Source of the DNA: Neolewinella aurantiaca
GTDB taxonomy: Bacteria; Bacteroidota; Bacteroidia; Chitinophagales; Saprospiraceae
Reading direction: 5' to 3'
Assembly (NCBI RefSeq): GCF_008014675.1
Contig: NZ_VOXD01000027.1
Span: 1-64,000 of the forward strand
Length of the DNA: 64,000 bases
This document shows positions 48,145 to 57,500 of this stretch, one piece after another; the stretch's first letter is position 1; every line of letters starts with the position of its first letter. Under the pieces are notes generated by a model. That model searched no databases, was not told the DNA's origin, and was given only the letters and a program-made list of their open reading frames with translations. The translations under genes and the position numbers were made by a program.

Positions 48145-48162
48145 GGGCGCAGACGCAGGTGC
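48145..48162 (-). repeat. Iterated motif copy 16 (intergenic, paired)
   Basis: In forward sense GCACCTGCGTCTGCGCCC, one mismatch; 19 bases from the stop of the next sulfatase gene. Confidence 0.65.
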
Positions 48163-48180
48163 AAAAAACAGGATGGAGAT

Positions 48181-49659
48181 CTAATCACCCTTATATGCTT
48201 CCTGGCCAAAGGAGAAGACCTCGGATGGCGTGCGGGCATTGTCCATTATCAGGCGGAGTTCCTGCTCTACTGCGGGGTGTTCGAGGGCGATGTCGGTCTT
48301 TTCCCCCGGATCGTTTTTCAGGTTGTAGAGCTGTACGTTGGAGTCGGGGTTCTTTTTTACGTTGTAGCGTACTGCTTTCCAGTCGCCCTTCCTCACGGCC
48401 TGGCGGCCTCCTTTTTCGTGGAATTCCCAGTAAAGGTATTCGTGCTGTTCCTGTTCACCTTGTCCTAGCAAGGTCGGAACCATAGAGATGCCGTCCGTTG
48501 CGGATGGAGGCTCGGCTCCCGCAAGATTGGCCAGGGTAGGAAAGACGTCCCAAAACGCGGAAACGTGATCGGTCCGGGAGCCGGCCTCAATCTTACCGGG
48601 CCAGCTCGCGATCATGGGCACGTGGATGCCTCCTTCGTAGAGGTCGCGTTTTGTGCCACGGTAGATTCCGTTGCTGTCGAAATAGTCGGGGTCGGCTCCG
48701 CCTTCGCGGTGGGGCCCGTTGTCGGAGGTGAAGATGATCAGGGTATTGTCCGCAATACCCAGCTCTTCGACCCGCTGAACGATCTCTCCGACCTGACGGT
48801 CGAGAATACGGATCATCGCAACGAAGGCCGCGTGGGGCGTTGGCTGCGAGCCGTACTTGCCTTTTCTGTACTCAGGGCCGCTGTCTACTCCTTCATAGGG
48901 CTTTTCGGGCTGAAAATTGCCTTCATATTCGGCAAGGATAGAATCCGGGGCGATCAACTCAGCATGCGGAATTATAGAAGGAACGTAGAGGAAAAAAGAA
49001 GTGTCTTTATGCTCCTCCAAAAAGGCCATGGTTTGGTCATGGATCATGTCCGGAGCGTAGGATTCTTTGTTGAGCCCGCTGTTGCCCTCCAGCACGATGG
49101 AGTCTTGGTTAGACCACAGGTGATCGGGATAGTAGTGATGGCCCAGGCGCTGGCAGTTGAAGCCGTAGAAGGTGTCGAAACCCTGTTTGTTGGGGTCTCC
49201 CTCAGAACCAGGATAACCCAAGCCCCATTTGCCAAAGGCTCCGGTGACATAACCGGCATCTTTCAGCGCCTCAGCCATGGTGTTTGTTTCGTCGGGGATC
49301 GGGTACTGACCCTCGGGTTGAATCTCGTAGTTGCCCCGGATGAAAGTGTGCCCGGTGTGTTGCCCGGTAAGCAGCGCAGAACGGGAAGGTGCACAAACTG
49401 TGGCACCCGAATAATGCTGTGTGAATAACATTCCGTTGGCCGCAAGCCGGTCGATGTTCGGGGTGCTGAATCTTGTTTGGCCGTAGCAGCTCAGGTCACC
49501 ATATCCCAGGTCGTCGGCCAGAATGTAGATGATGTTTGGCTTAACGGTTGAAGACTCCGATGCGGCCTCATTGATTGGTTCAGCAGAATTAAAACAGCCC
49601 GAGAGCAGTAGCAGGCAGAGCCCCGCACCCGCACACAGCGCCTGGTAGTAGAATGTCAT
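48181..49659 (-). CDS. Sulfatase (S1) lipoprotein
   Basis: A 492-residue arylsulfatase-type enzyme with a lipobox LLSGC near residue 22. The formylglycine motif TVCAPSRSALLTGQ, the metal-site ILADDLGYGDL, GKWGLG, IIFTSDNGPH and LYNLKNDPGEKTD are all in place. It lies 81 bases downstream of susD in the same direction, so it is probably the third gene of the SusCD operon. It likely removes sulfate from oligosaccharides at the outer membrane or in the periplasm. Confidence 0.88.
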   Translation of the reverse strand: MTFYYQALCAGAGLCLLLLSGCFNSAEPINEAASESSTVKPNIIYILADDLGYGDLSCYGQTRFSTPNIDRLAANGMLFTQHYSGATVCAPSRSALLTGQHTGHTFIRGNYEIQPEGQYPIPDETNTMAEALKDAGYVTGAFGKWGLGYPGSEGDPNKQGFDTFYGFNCQRLGHHYYPDHLWSNQDSIVLEGNSGLNKESYAPDMIHDQTMAFLEEHKDTSFFLYVPSIIPHAELIAPDSILAEYEGNFQPEKPYEGVDSGPEYRKGKYGSQPTPHAAFVAMIRILDRQVGEIVQRVEELGIADNTLIIFTSDNGPHREGGADPDYFDSNGIYRGTKRDLYEGGIHVPMIASWPGKIEAGSRTDHVSAFWDVFPTLANLAGAEPPSATDGISMVPTLLGQGEQEQHEYLYWEFHEKGGRQAVRKGDWKAVRYNVKKNPDSNVQLYNLKNDPGEKTDIALEHPAVEQELRLIMDNARTPSEVFSFGQEAYKGD

Positions 49660-49740
49660 AAATTCAGTTGTTAAGGAGGTCTGGATAAAATGGAGGTCGC
49701 CCGGGCGGGCTCCAATAGGAGTTGCCCGGACGACGGTCCA

Positions 49741-51306
49741 TTAGCGGTAACCGTTATTAGAAGGGTCGCTATTAAGAAGGTTCGGATTAAGAAGAATTTC
49801 GGCCAGCGGAATCGGCAGGAGTACGTGCTTTGGCTGGATGTTGGCCGCAGGGTTGTTGAATGAGCGATGCTCGGTGTTCATCACTGTCTCGAGCAGGATA
49901 CCCCAACGGATGAGGTCCATCTTGCGGTGGCCTTCGGTAGCCAGTTCGAACTTGCGCTCGTCGTACATCGCTTCCCGGAATTCTTGCTGTGACATGCCGG
50001 ACCACGGGCGGTCGGGCTCGAAAGCACGGGCACGAACGGTGTTCACGTAGGTGTAAGCATTGGCGGGGCCATTCAGCTCGTTTTCTGCTTCGGCTGCCAT
50101 CAGGTAGATGTCGGCCAACCGGAATACGATGTAGTTCTCCGGGTGGTTGCCACGCGGAGAGTTCTCCTGATTGAGGTTCCAGTTTTTGCGGTAGTAGGGA
50201 AATGCAAGCTGGAAGCCGAGGTATTCGGTAACAATGGATGCGTCGTAACGGAGGTCACCATCTTCCCAGTTTGCGGGGTCTGCAATTTCGGGCAGAGGAA
50301 TCGCCCAACCGTAGCCGGTCATGTCTTCTCCCTGTTCAGCAAGCGCAGCCGAGAGCAGTTCCACGTTGGTTGGCGTTCCGTCTCCTCCGGGGCGAACGTT
50401 GCGGTTCGCTGGTTCATCACGGATACGGGGGTTGTAGTCATCGGTACGCTGGGTGTTGCCATCGCTGCCAACGGGGTCTTTGGTGAAGTCTACTACAAAG
50501 ATGTGCTCGTCGTTGTACTGATCGGTCAATGGGTTTTGATCGAAAACGTCGGCGAAGTTGTCCAGCAGGCGGTGAGGAGAGTTGTCGATGATTTCCTGGC
50601 ATTCAGTCAGGCAGTCCTGCCACTCACTGTCCAGCAGGTGGAACTTTGCCTTGAGGGCTGCGGCGGCCCACTTAGAGACCCTGCCCAGTTCACTGCTGCC
50701 GTATTCTGATGGCAGCAGGTCGAAAGCGCGGTCGAGGTCTTCTTTCATTTCGCTGCGGATCAGCACTTTGTCGGTTCGTTCGATTACGGAGAGTTCTTCC
50801 GTCGAAGGCAGTTCTCTGAAATAAGGCACGTCTCCCCACAGGTTGGTGAGGTGGAAATAGGCAAGTGCCCGCATGAAGAGAAGCTCGCCGGTAACCTGGT
50901 TACGAATGGACTCAGAAAGTTTCTCGTTGCCTTCTACGCTGGCGAGGAACAGTGCAGCGTTCCGGGCCAGTTCATAGCAGGAGTTCCAGGTGTCTGCGCC
51001 GTCGGAAACCCCTTCGCCAATGAGGTAGTTGTGGATCTGCCCGTTCACATTACGGTTCGGGCCTACTTCATCGGTTCCGTTCACATAGTAGTTGTCAAGG
51101 CCACGGGTCTTGTAGAGGCTGGCACGGTGCAGGATCCGGTAGGTTCCATTGACTGCCAGAAGAGCCTCGGCGTCGTTGTTGAAGAAGTTATCTGTAGTAA
51201 TACCACTGCGGAAATCTTCTTCGAGAAAGTCTTCACACGCGGAGAATGAAAGCACCGTGAAGAGGGCGACCACTATGGTCAGTAGAGAATATATATTGTT
51301 TTTCAT
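49741..51306 (-). CDS. susD: SusD/RagB family nutrient-binding lipoprotein
   Basis: A 521-residue outer-membrane lipoprotein with lipobox LSFSAC (Cys24) followed by EDFLEEDFRSGITTDNFFNN, a typical SusD start. TPR-like helices carry the ARNAALFLASVEG, ALAYFHLTNLWGDVPYF and VFRLADIYLMAAEAENEL segments, and NTVRARAF closes the fold. It caps the SusC channel and binds oligosaccharides. 21 bases separate it from susC upstream. Confidence 0.92.
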   Translation of the reverse strand: MKNNIYSLLTIVVALFTVLSFSACEDFLEEDFRSGITTDNFFNNDAEALLAVNGTYRILHRASLYKTRGLDNYYVNGTDEVGPNRNVNGQIHNYLIGEGVSDGADTWNSCYELARNAALFLASVEGNEKLSESIRNQVTGELLFMRALAYFHLTNLWGDVPYFRELPSTEELSVIERTDKVLIRSEMKEDLDRAFDLLPSEYGSSELGRVSKWAAAALKAKFHLLDSEWQDCLTECQEIIDNSPHRLLDNFADVFDQNPLTDQYNDEHIFVVDFTKDPVGSDGNTQRTDDYNPRIRDEPANRNVRPGGDGTPTNVELLSAALAEQGEDMTGYGWAIPLPEIADPANWEDGDLRYDASIVTEYLGFQLAFPYYRKNWNLNQENSPRGNHPENYIVFRLADIYLMAAEAENELNGPANAYTYVNTVRARAFEPDRPWSGMSQQEFREAMYDERKFELATEGHRKMDLIRWGILLETVMNTEHRSFNNPAANIQPKHVLLPIPLAEILLNPNLLNSDPSNNGYR

Positions 51307-51327
51307 TTTATCTTCGGTTGTCGGTGA

Positions 51328-54300
51328 TTAAAAGGTTACGTCGAGGCCCAGCGTGAAGGAGCGTGCGTAGGGGTACTGGCCGGTAGCAACGCCCTGCTCG
51401 AGGCCGCTGCCATAATTGCTTACCTCAGGATCTCCGAAGGAGAAGTCGGTAAAGAGAAGCAGGTTGTTCCCGGTTGCGTAGACGCTCAGCGAGCGGAATA
51501 CATTGTCGATTCCCATATTACCGACGGGGAGGTTGTAGCGAAGAGAGAGGTTTTTAAGCCGGATAAAAGATCCGTCCTCAATACCTGCAGTACTGTTAGG
51601 GTTGAACAGGCTGGTGGATGTACCAGCACGTGGGATGTCGGAGTCTTCGTTTACACCAGGAATGTAACGGTCTACTACAGCAGGAAGCAGGGTTTGATCT
51701 CCGCGGCCAAATAAGCCGGTTTGGATTACGCCGTTGTAAACATCGTTGCCAAGTGAGCCCTGGAAGAAGATGTCGAGGTTGAAGTTACCCATGGTGAAGG
51801 TGTTGCGGATGCCACCGTACAGGTCAGGCTGAGGGCTTCCGATAACGACAAAGTCTTCTTCGTTAATTACACCGTTACCGTCCATGTCTTCGTAACGAGG
51901 GCTACCAATGAAGGCTCGTCCGGTCTGGCCGTCTGCTTCAATTTCTTCTGCGGAGCGATAGGTGCCCAGGTAAACAGCACCGACGAATACCGGTGCCGGC
52001 TGACCAGGAATGAGGCGCACACCTGATCCACCCTGATTGGTTGGCTGACGCAGGTCAATGAAATCATCGCCGCCCAGTTCGAGCACTTCGTTTTGGTTGG
52101 TAGAAAGGGTGAGCTGGGTTTCCCAGGTAAAGTTCGACTTAGATACGTTGAAGCTGCGCAGTGCAATCTCTATACCTTCGTTACGGATAGAGCCTACATT
52201 TTGCAACTGGCTTCCACCTGCAGTACCGGGGAGGTCTCTTGCCAGTAGAAGATCTTCGGTTGTTTTGCGGTAGTAATCGAATTCGAAGAATATCCGGTCC
52301 TGCCAAAGGCCTAATTCGAGGCCAAGGTCCAGCTGACGGGTTGTCTCCCAAGTGAGGTCCCGGCTGGGAAGGCTGCCAATGATGACTGCATTCAGCAGGG
52401 TTTCGTTGAAGTAAGCGTTCTGGTTATTGAAGCTGGCAACTGAGTTGTAGGGGTTGACGCCCTGTTCTCCGACTTCACCAAGACTTGCCTTCAGCTTAAG
52501 ACGGGAGACAAGGCGGGAATTAACGAGGAAAGGCTCACGGTGGGCGTTCCAGGCCGCTCCTACGGATGGGAAGAAAGCGTACTTGTTGCCTGTTTCAAAT
52601 ACACTGGAGCCATCTCTCCGGCCGGTAACGGTAAGGAGGTACTTGCTGTCGAAGCCATAGTCAAGACGAGCGAAGTAAGAGGCGAAGGTGCGCAGTTGGT
52701 ACCCAGAGCCTATCTGGTAGGTGTCGGGGTCGGAGCCGAAAGACAGGTTGTTGAACTGTACCACATCATTGGGGTAGCGTTCGGCCTGCGCACTGAACGA
52801 TTCAATCTCGGTGCGCTGTACTGAGAAACCTCCCAATAAGCTAACTCTGTTTTTATTGAAGTTCCTGGTGTAGTTGATCGTGTTCTCGTTCAGCAGGTCG
52901 TTCTTCTGGTTGGTGGCAAGACTTGCGTACCCGCCGGCATTATCGAGCTGCCGCTCCGGAAGAGCTCCCGGTTGGTAAACATTCGTTTTAAACGAAGAGA
53001 GTTCTGCCCCAAGGGTACTTTTGATGACGAGGCCTGCCAACGGCTCAACCTGTACGTAGATGTTGCTGATTAGGTTGTTGTCCAGACGATTGTCTACGCG
53101 GAGGTTATAATCCGCTACCGGGTTCCGCTGCGCGGTACCACTAACGGGGTTTACTGCTGTGTACAGGCCGTCTTCGTCGAACACTGTCCGGGTGGGAAGA
53201 ACGCTGCTTATGATCTGACCGTAGTTCACTTTATTGTTTTCCCGTGTATTCCGGGAAAGGTTAAGGCGAACACCAGTAGTGAACACATCACTGATTTTGA
53301 AGTCCATGTTCGTCCGCAGCGCGTGGCGTTGAAAACCGGAACCCTTGACAACGCCTTCCTGATCGAAACGGTTAAGGGAAACATAGTAGTTGGCAGACTT
53401 GCTGTTGCCGCGGATAGACAGGTCGGTGTTGAAGATTTGTCCATTCTGGGTAACGAGGTCCAACCAGTTCGTATTTGCCACGTTAGCAGGATCGTCAAAA
53501 ATGAGCGGAAGGGTAGGGTCGGTAGCACCAGTACCATCAGGACCCGGGACGAATTGACCAGCTTCGTTCACGTAATTGGCGTATTCTTCTCCCCCCAGGA
53601 GTTCGACCTGATTAGCTACGCTTTGGGTAGTGTAGTATTGATTAAACGAGACTACGGGCTTTTGCTCCTTAACGTCTTTACCAGTTTTAGTGGTGATGAG
53701 GATCACCCCGGATGCACCTCTGGTTCCATAGATGGAGAGTGCGGTTGCATCTTTGAGGACTTCGATTGATTCGACGTCATTGACGTTAAGTGAATTGAGG
53801 TCGAAATCTGTACCGGCAATGAAACCGTCTACTACAAACAATGGGTTGTTGTTGCCATTGACTGAGTTCGTTCCACGAATACGAATAGTAGTGCCACCGC
53901 TGCCGGGAGCACCGTTGTTGGATGTTACTGAAACACCGGTCGCACGGCCCTGAAGTGCCTGGTCGATACGGGAAACCGGCTGATTAGCCAACGCTTCTCC
54001 TTTTACGGATGCCACCGAGGAGACGAGGTCTTCCTTTTTGGCAACGCCGTATCCTATCACCACTACCTCATCGATCATATTGACATTCTCGGAGAGGGTG
54101 ACGTCGATCTGGGTCTTATTACCGACGGGGATTCGTTGGGTGGTATAACCAGTAAAGGAAAAGACGAGCGTATCGCCCGGTGAGGCTGTAACGGTATAAC
54201 TACCATCGAAATCTGTAGCAGTTCCCCCGCCGCCGGGGCTGACGATCACATACACGCCAATGAGACCGAGCTGGTCTTGTCCGGAAACTGTTCCGCTTAT

Positions 54301-54366
54301 CTGTTGCTGGGCGTGCAGGCAGCCACAGATAGTTAGCGCAAGAATGAGAAAAAACGTTTTTTGCAT
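51328..54366 (-). CDS. susC: SusC/RagA family TonB-dependent transporter
   Basis: A 1012-residue outer-membrane receptor. A signal peptide (residues 1-19) leads into a carboxypeptidase-regulatory-like domain (about 20-105), a plug with VVIGYGVAKKEDLVSSV and RIDQALQGRATGVSV, and a barrel ending in TLGLDVTF. It imports oligosaccharides bound by SusD, powered by TonB. First gene of the operon susC-susD-sulfatase; divergent from the hybrid regulator, which suggests control from the shared 225-base region. Confidence 0.93.
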   Translation of the reverse strand: MQKTFFLILALTICGCLHAQQQISGTVSGQDQLGLIGVYVIVSPGGGGTATDFDGSYTVTASPGDTLVFSFTGYTTQRIPVGNKTQIDVTLSENVNMIDEVVVIGYGVAKKEDLVSSVASVKGEALANQPVSRIDQALQGRATGVSVTSNNGAPGSGGTTIRIRGTNSVNGNNNPLFVVDGFIAGTDFDLNSLNVNDVESIEVLKDATALSIYGTRGASGVILITTKTGKDVKEQKPVVSFNQYYTTQSVANQVELLGGEEYANYVNEAGQFVPGPDGTGATDPTLPLIFDDPANVANTNWLDLVTQNGQIFNTDLSIRGNSKSANYYVSLNRFDQEGVVKGSGFQRHALRTNMDFKISDVFTTGVRLNLSRNTRENNKVNYGQIISSVLPTRTVFDEDGLYTAVNPVSGTAQRNPVADYNLRVDNRLDNNLISNIYVQVEPLAGLVIKSTLGAELSSFKTNVYQPGALPERQLDNAGGYASLATNQKNDLLNENTINYTRNFNKNRVSLLGGFSVQRTEIESFSAQAERYPNDVVQFNNLSFGSDPDTYQIGSGYQLRTFASYFARLDYGFDSKYLLTVTGRRDGSSVFETGNKYAFFPSVGAAWNAHREPFLVNSRLVSRLKLKASLGEVGEQGVNPYNSVASFNNQNAYFNETLLNAVIIGSLPSRDLTWETTRQLDLGLELGLWQDRIFFEFDYYRKTTEDLLLARDLPGTAGGSQLQNVGSIRNEGIEIALRSFNVSKSNFTWETQLTLSTNQNEVLELGGDDFIDLRQPTNQGGSGVRLIPGQPAPVFVGAVYLGTYRSAEEIEADGQTGRAFIGSPRYEDMDGNGVINEEDFVVIGSPQPDLYGGIRNTFTMGNFNLDIFFQGSLGNDVYNGVIQTGLFGRGDQTLLPAVVDRYIPGVNEDSDIPRAGTSTSLFNPNSTAGIEDGSFIRLKNLSLRYNLPVGNMGIDNVFRSLSVYATGNNLLLFTDFSFGDPEVSNYGSGLEQGVATGQYPYARSFTLGLDVTF

Positions 54367-54444
54367 GATTAAACTTTTTAACTAGTGTCGTAAAACAATC
54401 AACACGAAATTCGGCTTGTTGCCGGTGTTAATTTTGCTCAATGT

Positions 54445-54503
54445 ATGGGTTGCCTAATTTGTGTCTGTTTCAAATAAGGGGTAAAAATGTTGCATGGGTT
54501 GCC
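54445..54503. promoter_or_regulatory. Direct repeat in the susC / regulator intergenic region
   Basis: ATGGGTTGCC occurs at 54445-54454 and 54494-54503, 49 bases apart. Immediately after the second copy GTTGCCAGAG can pair with CTCTG..GCAAC (about 54520-54535). These are candidate binding sites for the AraC-type domain of the divergent regulator. Confidence 0.4.
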
Positions 54504-54591
54504 AGAGTCTCTTATGTTGGCTCTGATTGCAACATATTTGTCTCATATTCCGTCTCAACCTCGCTCACTCATTGGTCGAGTACTTTCAATA

Positions 54592-57500
54592 ATGACACGA
54601 CAAATGAAGATTACCTGCTTCCTGAACAACCTCTCTCTGTACTCTGAAAGGATTATCGGATTGCTGGTCATTTCACTGTTTTTTGCCCACTTTGCTACTG
54701 CACAACAGCAGCAGTCATCGTTTTCCCATCTGGAGGTTAAAGGCAACCGGTTTAAGCAGGAAGCCCGCACCCTGTACGAAGACAGTTTTGGGTTTCTATG
54801 GATCGGTACCAATAACGGATTGTACCGCTACGACGGAAACCGAATGAAAGGTTATTATCATAATCCTTTCGATTCAGTCTCACTGGCCAACAACACCATC
54901 CATTTCATAGTCGAGGATGATCAGCAAAATCTTTGGATAGCCAGCGACAGCTACCTGTCTTTCTTCGATCGGAGGAAAGAAGTTTTTCAGAACTTCTTCA
55001 AAGGTCAGCGTACCTCTTATTTGTATGCCGGCAAAAAGGGATCGATCTGGGCAATGGTAAATGGTAAGGGATTACTGAAAGTATCGCGTGATGAATCCAG
55101 TGGCCAGATAACTTTCGATTCCGTCAAGACCGCCGCCTCAGGCGGCAACACGCTTATTGGCGATGAGTTTGGCCGGGTGTGGATAGGCGCTCAAGATGGA
55201 CTAACGCAGGTTGAAAATGGAACAGCAAATAAACCCGCAACCGGCTTCGGTTTCCCGGTCAACCAGCTGGAAAAAGGCAAGGACCAGGGTTTTTGGGTCG
55301 CCTCCGGGGCTACATTGCGCCGGGTTATGTACTTCAAGGAAGAAAATCGCCTGGAAGTAACCGCAGTTTGCGAACTCCCACCGCTTCATGAAAGGCCTGA
55401 ACAGCTCAACCGGATTGTCTCTTTGCGCAACGGCAAAGACAACCAACTCTGGATCGGTACCGAAGATGGTTTGTACCGTTTAAATACCCTCGAGGCAAAC
55501 CCCGTTCCTGTGCGCGTAGAGGATCCAACCCAATTTACCCGCAGCGCACTGCAGGGGAAAATCAATGCGATCACTACCGATAAGTATAATAATGTATGGG
55601 TTGGCTCTACCCACGGGGTAGTGAAAATTCTGGCGAGAGCAAGTATGCTCAGCTATACTGATCTGCGCCAATTGTCGGCCTCAATGTCCGATAACCGGGT
55701 AAAAGCAGTGTTTGAGGATGGAAAAGGAGACACCTGGATCGGAACGGAAGAAAGCGGACTGTACCATCAGCCGGCGGGAAGCAACGCGGTCAACAGAATT
55801 CCCCTGGCTGCACAATCCGTCGCTAATATCGCCCAGCGGAGATTCGGGGAAGGACTCTTTGTAGCGGGTGGTAATCATTTGTACGAGGTCGATACAAGTC
55901 TCGACCGACCGGTGGCAAGCATTAAATACTCATTGTCCAAAGCTGTAATGGCGGAGGTGGAAGTCTCGGAAACCGAACAATGGGTCGGCACCTGGGGCGA
56001 CGGACTGAAAATTTTCAACGATGACCGTGAGCTTCCGATCTGGAAGCAGGAACTCGTCGAGCAAACAAAACATGATTTCATCTCCCTAATGGTGGTTGGG
56101 CGTAATAAGTACGTCTGGATCGGGACACGGGGAAACGGGCTGTACCGGGTATCACTTCAGGAAGGTAAAGTCTGGCACTATCTTCCTTCCCGCGAAAAAG
56201 GAGTCACTTCCAATGCGTTCATCTCTGTCGTAAACGACAGTAACGGTAATATATGGTTTGGTACCAGAGGAGGAGGCGTGCTGCTGTATAACGAAAGCAC
56301 CGATACCTTCACGCCTTATACCACCGGGGAAGGGCTCCCCTCAAATACTATCTCAGCAATGCTGATAGACCTCGAGAACAACCTCTGGCTCAGTACCCCC
56401 GAAGGGATAGCCGTGTTCAGACCCCACGAGCAGACTTTCTATACGCTGACAACAGATGACGGGATCTACGAAAATAACTTTCAGTACAACTCTGCGGGGA
56501 GTAGCCCCGACCGGCAACGCCTCTATTTTGGAACTACCGGGGGCTATTATACCATCAGGGGCGGCGACTTTAAACCCCGGCAACTTCAGGCTCCGACGGT
56601 CATTACCAATTTGCGAACCTACGGGGCAAACGCACTGGCACACGACACCAGCTTTGTGGCAGCCGAACTGTTCAGTACGCCCCGTCAGATCAGCTTGCCG
56701 TACTACCGGAATAACCTTTCGATCGGCTTTTCTTCGCTGGATCTGACCGCGCCAAATAAAACAAGGTATGCCTACCGACTGACCGGGATCAATGATTACT
56801 GGATTTACCCTGACAACGATGCCCGCGAAGCAATTTACTTTGACCTCCCGCACGGCAAATACCATTTTGCTGTAAAGAGTACCAATAGTGATGGTGTCTG
56901 GAACGAGGAGGCTGCCTCCCTCGAACTCACGATCCTCCCGCCATACTACCTTACGGTATGGGCTTATTGGGGGTATGGCATAATTGCGGTATTCATCGCT
57001 TATTTATTGTACCGGCTCTACCGGCAGTGGTATCAGCTGCGGAAAAATCTGCTGGAAGAGAAAATATCCCGCGAAAAGAGCCAGGAGTACCACCAGATGC
57101 GCCTGGTTTTCTTCACCGATATTTCTCACGAACTCCGGACTCCGCTGACGCTTATTCTGGGGACGATCGAAAACTGGAAGAAGCGGGGAGGAGAAAACCT
57201 GCCCGTTACTTCGATCCAGCGGGTATACGCCAACAGTATAAAGATGAAGCAGCTCATCAACCAGCTGCTCGACGTTCATAAACACAATGCCGGTGAGTTC
57301 GAACTCAAAGTCAGACCGGTAAACGCCGCGCGGCACTTCCGTCAGGTGGTTTCTACGTTTACGGACCATGCTGCAATGAACCAACTGAACCTCGGCTTCA
57401 GTTCCGACGGTGCCAACCTGCAGGCGTTCCTCGACCTTTCCATCACGGATAAAATTATCGGCAACCTCGTTTCTAACGCTATCAAGTATACCACCTCCGG

